DNA of 12,777 nt from Candidatus Pacearchaeota archaeon (GCA_002686195.1 NZAS01000078.1:1-12777), one strand, 5' to 3'; positions 1-6,464 are shown, numbered from the stretch's first letter. Numbers and translations are program-made. Notes: generated by a model not told the origin, from the sequence alone.

Positions 1-243
1 CACTTGCATTGAATCTTCACCTATTACATAGAATTTATCAGCATCTTTTACATACTGCCAATTATTTCTTTTTAAAACCTCTTCAACATCTTCTGCTTCT
101 ACCATTTCAACAAAAGCGTTTCTGATAATTTTCACATTAATATCGTCACCCTCAGAAACTTCTGACATTTGACAAAACATAGTTCCAATATCAAAGCCTA
201 CTATTCTATCTTCTTTTTCTTTTTCTTTTTCTTTTTCGCTCAT
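1..243 (-). CDS. Actin/Hsp70-fold ATPase, N-terminal part (cut by window edge)
   Basis: A minus-strand frame opens at ATG 243, sharing ATGA with the previous stop, and stays open for 81 codons to base 1. After a charged repeat (SEKEKEKEKED, residues 2-12) it reads RIVGFDIGTMFCQMSE. GFDIGT (16-21) is the phosphate-1 motif of the actin/Hsp70/hexokinase fold, as in ParM, StbA and other bacterial or phage actins. Later segments (NVKIIRNAFVEMVEAEDVEEVL, then FYVIGEDSM) fit the next strands of the first subdomain. Phage actin-like proteins can segregate or position DNA, but the polymerising type cannot be judged from this piece; the remaining nucleotide-binding motifs lie beyond the window. Confidence 0.75.
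   Translation of the reverse strand, partial: MSEKEKEKEKEDRIVGFDIGTMFCQMSEVSEGDDINVKIIRNAFVEMVEAEDVEEVLKRNNWQYVKDADKFYVIGEDSMQV
213..236. repeat. Hexanucleotide tandem repeat (CTTTTT)x4
   Basis: Four perfect CTTTTT units on the plus strand encode a Lys-Glu repeat (GAAAAA per unit on the coding strand) at the very start of the actin-like gene. Each unit is two codons, so copy-number changes would alter tail length without a frameshift. Confidence 0.85.
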
Positions 244-863
244 AATAAATCTTCCAATTCGCCAATATTTCTATTAACGTTACTTTTTATTTTCTTATCT
301 TCTGTTCTAACCTTAGATTCAGAATCCTTAGTCATTCTCTTAACCGTTTGTTCGTGCATCTTAAGAAGAGTCTCTGGGTCCATGTCTATTGCCTCATCAT
401 ACTGAGGGTCTCCTACCGATTGATGTTGCGGCTGACCAGCTACGCCTGCGGGAGCATCTTTTAAATTTGTCAACAATGTTTGAAGTTGACTAATTATTAT
501 ATCGACCTTTCCATCAGATTCTGAACCATCGTCGGAACCTCCGGTTATACCACTTGCAATTCTGTCCATATGAGATGATATTTTATCTTCTAGTTTTTTG
601 CCGAACTCATCAAGATTCTTTTCAGTTATTCCCCTACCATCTGGTCCTAATGGTTTATCTGGAGCTTTCGCATCACCCCACCATGTGTCTTTTTTCATTA
701 CTCGCAAAAAACCCTTCTTTATGGCTGTTTTAAGGCTTTTTGACCTTTCTGCATCTGGTCTATCACAAACTTTGTCTAAATCTATACTTCTTTTCGGAGG
801 AAGCACAAGCCTTAAGTCAGATATGCAAAGCTCTTTTTTTGTAACATTCATTATATAAAACAT
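240..863 (-). CDS. Unknown 207-aa protein with recurrent N-terminal phage module
   Basis: The first 58 residues form a compact module (MNVTKKELCISDLRLVLPP ... RSKSLKTAIKKGFLRVMKKD). Its pattern is short strands, then a D-L/I pair, then a lysine-rich helix ending in G-F/L-L/I. A similar pattern starts the glycosyltransferase at 10779. Next come a Trp-Trp and proline-rich linker (61-78), a charged helix (80-104), a Gly/Ser/Asp linker, a helix IIISQLQTLLTNL (122-134) and a charged C-terminal helix (160-200). I know no function. The ATG at 863 is preferred because it forms the TAATG junction; an alternative ATG lies at 851. The stop overlaps the next gene by 4 nt (ATGA). Confidence 0.75.
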   Translation of the reverse strand: MFYIMNVTKKELCISDLRLVLPPKRSIDLDKVCDRPDAERSKSLKTAIKKGFLRVMKKDTWWGDAKAPDKPLGPDGRGITEKNLDEFGKKLEDKISSHMDRIASGITGGSDDGSESDGKVDIIISQLQTLLTNLKDAPAGVAGQPQHQSVGDPQYDEAIDMDPETLLKMHEQTVKRMTKDSESKVRTEDKKIKSNVNRNIGELEDLL

Positions 864-1042
864 TATCTTTTTACCCTTGTCTTTGGATATGGCTGTGATA
901 TATTTTTATTTACATCTAACATATTCATCTTCTTGCATAATGGACAAAACCATCTTATTCTTTTTTCAAAAAAATTAATGTCAAATCGATCTAAGTTATC
1001 CTCTTTTGAAGACTCCTTGCAATGCTCACAAAATATATTCAT
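863..1042 (-). CDS. Small zinc-ribbon protein (59 aa)
   Basis: This short gene fills the gap between the 861-aa and 207-aa genes exactly. Its ATG abuts the TAG of the former (TAGATG) and its TAA shares a base with the ATG of the latter (TAATG). The protein has two CxxC knuckles, Cys5-Cys8 (FCEHCK) and Cys33-Cys36 (FCPLCK), 24 residues apart, the pattern of a zinc ribbon. A basic C-terminus (QPYPKTRVKR) follows. A strong AGGGGG lies 6 nt before the start. Zinc ribbons of this size usually bind nucleic acid or a partner protein; phage examples include small transcription modulators. No specific role can be assigned. Confidence 0.8.
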   Translation of the reverse strand: MNIFCEHCKESSKEDNLDRFDINFFEKRIRWFCPLCKKMNMLDVNKNISQPYPKTRVKR

Positions 1043-3628
1043 CTAAAACCCCCTAAGAGATTCTATACTTAACATTACGGCTCCGACCTTTTTCTTGTAT
1101 ATATCTTCAATACTATATGCCTTCTTACTTGAAGATCTGCGAGGCATATTTAGTGACCTGACAACGAGTGCTTTAGACCTTTGAACTCCAACAGATGTAT
1201 TCTCTAATAAAGCGTCATCAATCGTATCGGTCTCAATGGCATAAGATACTAAAGCAAAACGATATTCTGGCGAGAGGTTTGAATACTTGTTTTTTAAACA
1301 ATGTATTTTTAAATCCCTGATATTAACCTCTTTTCCGTCGCCCACCGAAAACAAATCAACATATAATTTGATTATTCTTTTATCATTATCACTTGCTATA
1401 TCCATAAGGTCAGAGAATGATCCTACAATGTCAGACTCCCTCCCCTCTCTAAAGGATTTCTTTCCAACCATTCCAAGTAAATTACACATCACAAGATCTG
1501 CTCTTAGATTGGTAAGAACTGATGCTAAAATACTTCTTGCAGTATTGTCGTCTCTAAATAAATCAGACAGTCCTTCAAGTGACTCTAATGCCAAATTTCT
1601 TGTACTATTTCTCAAGAGATTATCTTTATTCCCTCGCTTAACTCTCTTAGTTCCATTTTCAAAAGATTTAACAGCAGATTGAAACATAGATATATTTTTA
1701 ATACCTTCGCCATTTGCAGATGACAGATAGCTGCTCAATATCCTTCTCCTATCCTCTATGGTCTCTTGAAATTTCTTTTTATTAATCTTATCTTTAAATC
1801 TAGGCTTATTCATAGCCCCAACCGTATTCCACGTGGGGACCCTATCTCCAGCCTCATCTAATTTGTAATCATAAAAAGTGTTTCTAATTGCCATTTCTAA
1901 TTCATATACTTCCTGTGAGTTGCCACCACTTTCATTTTTATGCTTCTGTGGGTTATAATTATCATCTATCTTTTTAATCCCACTTACAAACAACTTGGCG
2001 AAAGCGTAATCTTCTGACACTTTATTAATAAACTCCCTAATAGCAGATATATCTCCACTATGTACTCCATCAATCATAGAGCTCTTTTCTTCAACGGGCA
2101 AACTTTCACTAAAAGAGTCTAAAGCCTGCTGAAATGGTATTTTAGATTTAAAATCAAAAGAACCACTGTCATTAAGTGGATCAAGAGACACTTCGTCTCC
2201 ATTAAAACTAAAAGACACTAAATTGTCATTGAGTGTGTCTATTTTTAATCCAACATCAAGTGGGTCTTTGCCTTCCTTTGAAGACTTATCTATTCTTTCT
2301 GAAATAGCAGTCAAAGATTTACTATATCTATCCATCATACCAATAATTACCTCTTTGAATAAAGATAGGTCAGATCTTCTACCCCCTAAGTTTCTCCTAT
2401 CCCCCTGACTCATATTCTTTACTTTTTGACTCATGTCGAAAATTAGTTTATTCTTAATAGTGGCTATCTTGGATGTTGCAGACCTTAGACCACTTTGTAG
2501 TCCTGGTAGATTGTCAATTATATTCTGAGTGTTTGTGTCCTTAATTAACTCACTTCTAATTCTCTCCAATACTTCGTCGTCAGTGAGATTTTTAGAAATC
2601 TCCTCATTAGCCTCTCTCCAGTCTAATATATCATCAACATAACTATCAGATGAAAGATCCTCAGAGAAACCGGCAAGACCTGTATAGCCGATAACATCGG
2701 ACACATCCGTTTCACCATGTTCTTTGAATTTGGCATCAGTTCTCTTTTTGTTGTAAATAATCCTAGTTGTATTTGCGCAATAGCTAATAAGATCTTTATT
2801 TTTTGCATCCACAAGAGCAACGATAGCTCTTAATAAGTAGTAAAATAAAGGTCTAGGAGTCCCCGAACTATCACCTATAACTTTTAAATAAGAGCTTCTT
2901 ATCTTTGTTGACGATGTTGTGTTGGTAATTCTTAAATACTCAGGCGGCAAATATTGAGGATAAATAGAAAAGAACGCAGCAATATCATCTTGCATTTTTT
3001 TCGCCCCAACACCTTCGCTCTTTAATATCGGAGTGTCTGATTTAAAGATTGCATTCTCTACCCATTGAAAGAAATCAAATTTCCTCTTATCTTCATCTTT
3101 TTCTAAAGAAAAAATTCTGTTTTTTCCAACACCAGACTTAGAGAAATCTATAATGCCGGTTTCATTAAACATAGAAAAAATGCTATCTTTTAATGAAAAT
3201 TTTATATATTGATTCAATCTAAATAGAGTATCAGAAAAAGACGATACGCCAGATTGATCTGTCCAGTCTTGACCAAATGACTCTCTTTCAGAAGTAAAAT
3301 TTTCTGGTGCAGACGATAAAAACATATCCTGGATTTGGTCGTCAATATCCTCTTTTGAAACATTTGACTTGGTCGCCACTTCATATATATTTAAAAGCAA
3401 CGACGACGCATCGCTATCCTTGCCCTCTTTTAATAGACTTAAATAGCTAGATATCATTCCTTTAATCTCATCTAAAACAGAAGATTCCTGACTAGGTGAG
3501 GACTGTTGAGGGGAAATTATGGAATCATTAAATTGACTTTCGTCATCACCGTCATGATATAAATAATCATCCATCTCTTGAGATGTTTTTATTAATAAAT
3601 TATTTTTAATATTGAATATATTTTGCAT
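1043..3628 (-). CDS. Unknown 861-aa protein
   Basis: I do not recognise this large protein. The start is ATG 3628, with AGGA 10 nt upstream, following a 61-nt gap after phoH that shows no terminator. Residues 17-50 are acidic and Ser/Gln-rich, like a disordered linker. Most of the rest looks alpha-helical, with charged helices such as DWREANEEISKNLTDDEVLE (about 337-356) and ISERIDKSSKEGKD (about 443-456). The C-terminus is basic (MPRRSSSKKAY) and then helical. I see no P-loop, no polymerase or nuclease signature, no zinc cluster and no membrane span. Size and composition would suit an internal virion or scaffold-like protein, or a replication accessory factor, but neither is shown. Its TAG directly abuts the next ATG. 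Confidence 0.85.
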   Translation of the reverse strand: MQNIFNIKNNLLIKTSQEMDDYLYHDGDDESQFNDSIISPQQSSPSQESSVLDEIKGMISSYLSLLKEGKDSDASSLLLNIYEVATKSNVSKEDIDDQIQDMFLSSAPENFTSERESFGQDWTDQSGVSSFSDTLFRLNQYIKFSLKDSIFSMFNETGIIDFSKSGVGKNRIFSLEKDEDKRKFDFFQWVENAIFKSDTPILKSEGVGAKKMQDDIAAFFSIYPQYLPPEYLRITNTTSSTKIRSSYLKVIGDSSGTPRPLFYYLLRAIVALVDAKNKDLISYCANTTRIIYNKKRTDAKFKEHGETDVSDVIGYTGLAGFSEDLSSDSYVDDILDWREANEEISKNLTDDEVLERIRSELIKDTNTQNIIDNLPGLQSGLRSATSKIATIKNKLIFDMSQKVKNMSQGDRRNLGGRRSDLSLFKEVIIGMMDRYSKSLTAISERIDKSSKEGKDPLDVGLKIDTLNDNLVSFSFNGDEVSLDPLNDSGSFDFKSKIPFQQALDSFSESLPVEEKSSMIDGVHSGDISAIREFINKVSEDYAFAKLFVSGIKKIDDNYNPQKHKNESGGNSQEVYELEMAIRNTFYDYKLDEAGDRVPTWNTVGAMNKPRFKDKINKKKFQETIEDRRRILSSYLSSANGEGIKNISMFQSAVKSFENGTKRVKRGNKDNLLRNSTRNLALESLEGLSDLFRDDNTARSILASVLTNLRADLVMCNLLGMVGKKSFREGRESDIVGSFSDLMDIASDNDKRIIKLYVDLFSVGDGKEVNIRDLKIHCLKNKYSNLSPEYRFALVSYAIETDTIDDALLENTSVGVQRSKALVVRSLNMPRRSSSKKAYSIEDIYKKKVGAVMLSIESLRGF
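1049..1054 (-). promoter_or_regulatory. Shine-Dalgarno AGGGGG of the zinc-ribbon gene
   Basis: AGGGGG lies 6 nt before the ATG at 1042, inside the last codons of the 861-aa gene. It is the best ribosome binding site in the window and the main support, with the cysteine motifs, for the small gene that follows. Confidence 0.7.
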
Positions 3629-3689
3629 TTAACTAATGTCCTAAAAAGCATAAAAGATTGCCGTATGGTAATTTTTCAAAAAATATACG

Positions 3690-4367
3690 TCACTTCCTCT
3701 TGGATCTATACCTCTCTTCGATATTGGCTACGACCTCATGTCTATAGCACGATGTTAACGGAAGCTCATAGTACCCAACCTCATTCACTCCCTTTAGTCT
3801 ATCAAGAGCATCTTCTAGTCCATTGTTCTCTGGAATATCAGACTGAAACTCGTCTCCAGTGCAAATAATCTTACTATTATGACCAAGTCTAGTTAAGACC
3901 ATATGCATTTGCTCTTTAGTACAATTCTGAGCCTCATCTAATATTACAATCGTATTATCAAAAGTAACACCTCTCATAAAAGCAACTGGATAAGCAATAA
4001 TCTGTTCATTTCTAAAAAATCTATTCAAAACAGTTTTTACTAGAAATTTTTCAAATATTATCTTAACAGGTGCAAAAAATGGATCAAATTTCTCATTTAA
4101 ATCTCCAGGTAAATGCCCAAGCTGCTCTCCAGCACAAACGTATGGTCTCGTAATAACTATTTTTTGAGTACTACCAGTAAATAGTGACCTCAAAGAATAT
4201 GCTACAGCTAATGTTGTCTTCCCAGTGCCTGCTGCTCCATGTAAAAATGTAACAGAATTATCTTTTATTACCTTTAAGGCTTCTTTTTGACTATCATCTA
4301 AAGGGGAAAAATCGATACCACTTTGAGATTGAGACTTCGTGGTCCTTGTCTTTCTCTTTTTACTCAT
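3690..4367 (-). CDS. phoH: PhoH-like ATPase
   Basis: This 225-aa protein matches the PhoH family of P-loop ATPases over nearly its whole length. It has Walker A GAAGTGKT (44-51), the family segment VITRPYVCAGEQLGHLPGDL (71-90), Walker B VILDEAQN (141-148), the TGDEFQSD sensor segment (170-177) and CYRHEVVANI (207-216) at the end. PhoH-like genes are very common in marine phages. Their role is unsettled: proposals include RNA or nucleotide metabolism linked to phosphate stress. I set the start at ATG 4367 (MSKKRKTR, a basic tail then the domain). An in-frame ATG at 4427 would add 20 residues encoded entirely by the inserted element. No Shine-Dalgarno sequence precedes 4367; the element appears to have replaced the native leader, so expression may depend on read-through or coupling. 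Confidence 0.93.
   Translation of the reverse strand: MSKKRKTRTTKSQSQSGIDFSPLDDSQKEALKVIKDNSVTFLHGAAGTGKTTLAVAYSLRSLFTGSTQKIVITRPYVCAGEQLGHLPGDLNEKFDPFFAPVKIIFEKFLVKTVLNRFFRNEQIIAYPVAFMRGVTFDNTIVILDEAQNCTKEQMHMVLTRLGHNSKIICTGDEFQSDIPENNGLEDALDRLKGVNEVGYYELPLTSCYRHEVVANIEERYRSKRK
4364..4367 (-). other. ATGA junction motif formed by the phoH start codon
   Basis: The minus strand reads ...TTAATTAT|ATGAGTAAA, with the proposed element ending just before ATGA. The motif equals the flank expected 3' of HEARO elements (and the target-adjacent motif reported for some IscB proteins), and TCAT on the other strand would be the TnpA target. Because the ATG is kept, the insertion leaves the phoH coding region intact. 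Confidence 0.5.
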
Positions 4368-4385
4368 ATAATTAAGTCGAGGAAA

Positions 4386-4407
4386 CCCCGTGACTTTAGT
4401 CGTGGGG
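4386..4407. repeat. Terminal hairpin of the element, copy next to phoH
   Basis: On the plus strand CCCCGTGAC pairs with GTCGTGGGG around TTTA, again with one G-T and one T-G pair. On the minus strand the two wobbles become A-C mismatches, so the plus strand is the one that folds well as single-stranded DNA. The CCCCGTGACTTTAGTC core resembles the subterminal palindromes of IS200/IS605 elements. Confidence 0.72.
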
Positions 4408-4474
4408 AAGAATCGGCTTCGCTCCATTTTAATTGTTTCATTATTTTCATTTACTTTTCTACTTTTTCAATCTC

Positions 4475-4686
4475 CGTACGGTTTACTGTACGATAAATAC
4501 TGTGAGCATCACATCCATAAGGCACAAGTCTCTTTTGAGACGGTAACGGTTTACCCGTAAGGGATATGGAAACGCTCAAAATCACCCCAGTTCGTCCACA
4601 GGACTCACTGGGCAGGCTGACGTCAAACAGCCAATCGTCTCCACTTGAGAGGCAAGCCTCGTGAATTTATTCGTGAGGTATTTGAC
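4475..4686 (-). ncRNA. Candidate HEARO/IscB-type omega RNA without its nuclease gene
   Basis: Read on the minus strand, the element folds into a series of compact stems. In order these are the terminal hairpin, GGCUG/CAGCC (4619-4615 with 4632-4628), a two-part stem at 4612-4586, GGUAA/UUACC (4555-4551 with 4546-4542), GUCUC-AAAA-GAGAC (4541-4528), UGUGA-UGC-UCACA (4513-4501) and a final hairpin at 4492-4475. The 4612-4586 stem has CCCAGU/ACUGGG, then tandem G-A/A-G pairs (G4606-A4592 and A4605-G4593), then GUCC/GGAC. Tandem sheared GA pairs form only in the minus-strand RNA, so that strand is the likely RNA. The guide of an IscB-type RNA is its 5' flank, here about 4702-4687. Class assignment rests on architecture and the ATGA junction, not on an alignment. 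Confidence 0.5.
4657..4678. repeat. Terminal hairpin of the element, copy at the high-coordinate end
   Basis: On the plus strand CCTCGTGAAT pairs with ATTCGTGAGG around a TT turn: ten pairs including one G-T and one T-G. The other copy at 4386-4407 has the same length, same loop core (TTTA) and the same wobble positions. Positions 3/20 and 9/14 differ in both partners, so pairing is kept. Confidence 0.7.
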
Positions 4687-4702
4687 TATTGTGTACTACT
4701 CT

Positions 4703-5110
4703 CTATCTATCTATTTGTAAAATAACAAAAGAAGGGTCATCTCTGTCAACACGAGAGACAACGCCCCCTAATACCGGTTTTAAATATCCACTAGGAATAT
4801 CAGCAAACGTACTTACAACATGATTCCATAGTGATCTTTTTATTTTTACTTTTTTATTATTTGACAACTTAATTCTAATTAAAAATAAGTCTTTATTATA
4901 TTTTTTCTTAATAGAGTCTGATCTTCTATTGATCTCATTCTGAATCAACAGCTGTTCCCATCCATTCTTGTCAAAATCATTTTCAAGGAAGTCCCTCTCA
5001 GAAGGACATAGATCATTAAATAATCTTTTTCTTTGAAAGATACTTAAAGGTCGCGTAAGTCTAAAATACTCTGCGTAATTGTTAAATATAAATTTATTGC
5101 TTTTACTCAC
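4703..5110 (-). CDS. Unknown basic 135-aa protein
   Basis: I do not recognise this protein. It starts at GTG (5110) and overlaps the 106-aa gene by 8 nt. The first 75 residues look helical and charged (NYAEYFRLTRPLSIFQRKRLFNDLCPSERDFLENDFD). The rest looks like strands: FLIRIKLSNNKKVKIKRSLWNHVV, then VLGGVVSRVDRDDPSFVILQID. The Lys/Arg richness could suit nucleic-acid binding, but no motif shows it. Its TAG at 4705-4703 is only 16 nt from the proposed edge of the inserted element. If the element is removed, phoH follows after a 16-nt spacer. Confidence 0.7.
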   Translation of the reverse strand: MSKSNKFIFNNYAEYFRLTRPLSIFQRKRLFNDLCPSERDFLENDFDKNGWEQLLIQNEINRRSDSIKKKYNKDLFLIRIKLSNNKKVKIKRSLWNHVVSTFADIPSGYLKPVLGGVVSRVDRDDPSFVILQIDR

Positions 5111-5423
5111 CTTTCGCTCTTAAATCAGAAGCGGATAACCGTAGGTCGTTGTTGTCGACCACCCTGATTTCTCCATTATCCAATATAAACTTATTATTAT
5201 CATCAATTGTTTCATCAATAAAATTCATAACCATATCGTTTGTGATAGCTACTGCTTTGCTCTGCAAAAATACAACCTTAAGATCCTGTGGTAGCTTTTG
5301 AATAATGGGGTGAGAATTTTGCAATATAAGATCCTTAAGCCTAGCACTGGGTATAAAATAGAATTCTACCTTTTCATCTTTAATTGCATTTCTTATTCTT
5401 TTTAATTTATCTGAATTAGACAT
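5103..5423 (-). CDS. Unknown 106-aa protein
   Basis: I do not recognise this small protein. It begins with a basic helix (SDKLKRIRNAIKDEKVEFYFIP), continues with alternating strands and helices (IIQKLPQDLKVVFLQSKAVAITNDMV) and ends in an acidic stretch. There are no cysteine clusters or membrane segments. The gene follows a 33-nt gap and has an A/T-rich leader without a Shine-Dalgarno sequence. Its last 8 nt overlap the next gene, so the two are probably translated together. Codon use and length are consistent with a real phage gene. Confidence 0.7.
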   Translation of the reverse strand: MSNSDKLKRIRNAIKDEKVEFYFIPSARLKDLILQNSHPIIQKLPQDLKVVFLQSKAVAITNDMVMNFIDETIDDNNKFILDNGEIRVVDNNDLRLSASDLRAKGE

Positions 5424-5432
5424 TTTTTTAAT

Positions 5433-5440
5433 TATTTATG
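5433..5440 (-). promoter_or_regulatory. Possible late promoter-like CATAAATA
   Basis: CATAAATA lies in the 33-nt gap between the 335-aa gene and the 106-aa gene. T4-like late promoters have TATAAATA, and cyanophage versions tolerate other first bases. The element is only about 10 nt from the ATG, so transcription would start almost at the start codon. In AT-rich DNA this match can easily be chance. Confidence 0.2.
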
Positions 5441-5456
5441 ATATGTGATTTGTATT

Positions 5457-6464
5457 TTACAGGTTAGACCCGCTAAATAGATATCGGAAATATCGAGATC
5501 TACCACCAGGCAAAGTGTATTCTGGTGTAACAATAGCTTTGGTGAGACCCACATATGGTCCAAACTTCTTAGCTTCAAGCATTGCAGTAAAATCTTTTTC
5601 ATAATTTTGCTTTAATGTTTCAAAATTAGAAAATAACCCCGTTGCTTTCTCTGACCCTCCAAATACCTGTTGTGGTTCTTGGAACATCAAAGACATCATA
5701 AGCTCCCTAAGAGCATCTCTAGCTGCCCCATATAAAACTCCAGCAACATATCTCATTGGTACGCTATTCAGCGTAAACCTTGATGCTGGTGGATGAAAAT
5801 TCATTAAATCTAAAGCATTTTGTAAAAATCTTATCAGCTGCGCATCATCAAACCATCTAAAATTATAATCGACATTAATAATGTCAAAGTCAGTCAATGG
5901 GCTATCAAATGTTACATTACCTTTAAAATAATTTATTTCAAATCCACTATTTATTAATTCTTGATTTCTATAAACTCTAACCCCAGCGGTTTGATTCCAT
6001 CTAGGGAAGCTAAAATAATACATCCTGTTATTTATACTTGGCTTAGACTGCTCTTGATATACTGGAATGTTCATTGCTGGTCTTAAGTGGAATTCTAAAG
6101 CAACTCTTAAATCATTTATCATTCCAGTATATATAGAACTATTGTCTCCGTCATCTGAAACCACTAGTTCTTGCACAGATGTAAAATCGTCACCATTTTC
6201 GTCTGTATATGACCATGTTACCTCGTAAACACCTGCCGCTAAATCCTCTGGCATATCCCACTCAAAAACATAATAACCAGATTGAATCTTCTCTGGGATT
6301 CCACTGATCTCCACATCATCTATTGCGTCAACAACAGATATAGATATGTCATATACGTTTTTGGGCTCACCGTCGAAATCTGTAATCTTTAAAAATAAAG
6401 AATTATTCGTCCCTGGAGACAATACTCCGGCAAAATCTGTATTTGTATTATATTCTTCTGGCAT
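5457..6464 (-). CDS. Probable virion structural protein with Ig-like N-terminal domain
   Basis: This 335-aa protein has two recognisable halves. Residues 10-105 look like an Ig-like or BppU-type beta-sandwich (SLFLKITDFDG ... SGYYVFEWDMPEDLAAGVYEVTW ... VQELVVSDD), a pattern common in phage baseplate and fibre proteins. Residues 115-210 contain aromatic-rich strands (RMYYFSFPRWNQTAGVRVYRN, FEINYFKGNVTFDSPL, INVDYNFRWF), a strand pattern often found in phage neck, tail or baseplate proteins. The C-terminal third is helical (DDAQLIRFLQNALDLMNF, AARDALRELMMSLMF, FETLKQNYEKDFTAML) and ends in a basic, aromatic tail. I infer a neck, baseplate or adaptor protein but cannot name it. The ATG is 1 nt after the previous stop, with GCGAGA just upstream as a weak ribosome site. 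Confidence 0.65.
   Translation of the reverse strand: MPEEYNTNTDFAGVLSPGTNNSLFLKITDFDGEPKNVYDISISVVDAIDDVEISGIPEKIQSGYYVFEWDMPEDLAAGVYEVTWSYTDENGDDFTSVQELVVSDDGDNSSIYTGMINDLRVALEFHLRPAMNIPVYQEQSKPSINNRMYYFSFPRWNQTAGVRVYRNQELINSGFEINYFKGNVTFDSPLTDFDIINVDYNFRWFDDAQLIRFLQNALDLMNFHPPASRFTLNSVPMRYVAGVLYGAARDALRELMMSLMFQEPQQVFGGSEKATGLFSNFETLKQNYEKDFTAMLEAKKFGPYVGLTKAIVTPEYTLPGGRSRYFRYLFSGSNL

Larger units (their letters stand above)
4368..4686 (-). mobile_element. ORF-less IS200/IS605-family element, HEARO-like
   Basis: This 319-nt insert contains no convincing gene in an operon that otherwise has almost no spare DNA. Its core is 54% GC (65/120 at 4541-4660), clearly above the surrounding genes. 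It is bounded by two related 22-nt hairpins, as expected for the subterminal palindromes recognised by a Y1 TnpA transposase: plus-strand feet are 18 nt from the left edge and 8 nt from the right. The left edge falls exactly at TCAT on the plus strand, which reads ATGA on the minus strand; HEARO RNAs (IscB omega RNAs) are known to sit directly before ATGA or GTGA. Excision in silico gives a normal 16-nt spacer before phoH. It encodes neither transposase nor IscB, so any movement would need TnpA in trans. The right edge at 4686 is an inference; a TnpB-type derivative is the main alternative. Confidence 0.6.

Noticed and set aside
169..405. Plus-strand ORF with a poly-Phe run
   Set aside because: It is the reverse reading of the Lys-Glu repeat and the 207-aa gene; every real gene here is on the minus strand.
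3629..3689. 61-nt gap between phoH and the 861-aa gene, examined for a terminator or promoter
   Set aside because: Only a short A/T palindrome (ATTTTTTGAAAAAT) is present, with no GC stem. AGGA before ATG 3628 is the only plausible signal.
4364..4450. 28-codon minus-strand ORF (MKIMKQLKW...) from the element into the phoH start
   Set aside because: It is not called as a gene: the second half is the terminal hairpin and there is no good ribosome site. It is kept only as a possible coupling ORF or remnant of a lost cargo gene.
4542..4664. Plus-strand run of about 40 sense codons ending in TGA within the element, possibly a transposase C-terminus
   Set aside because: It is closed by a stop just upstream (4536-4538), has no recognisable TnpB or TnpA motif, and a run of this length is unremarkable in a GC-rich patch.
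4703..4714. Short GATA tandem repeat at the end of the 135-aa gene
   Set aside because: About three units that double as the last codons and stop; too short to be meaningful.
6029..6036. Exact TATAAATA on the minus strand, the T4 late promoter consensus
   Set aside because: It lies in the middle of the 335-aa coding region with no gene start nearby; expected by chance in AT-rich DNA.
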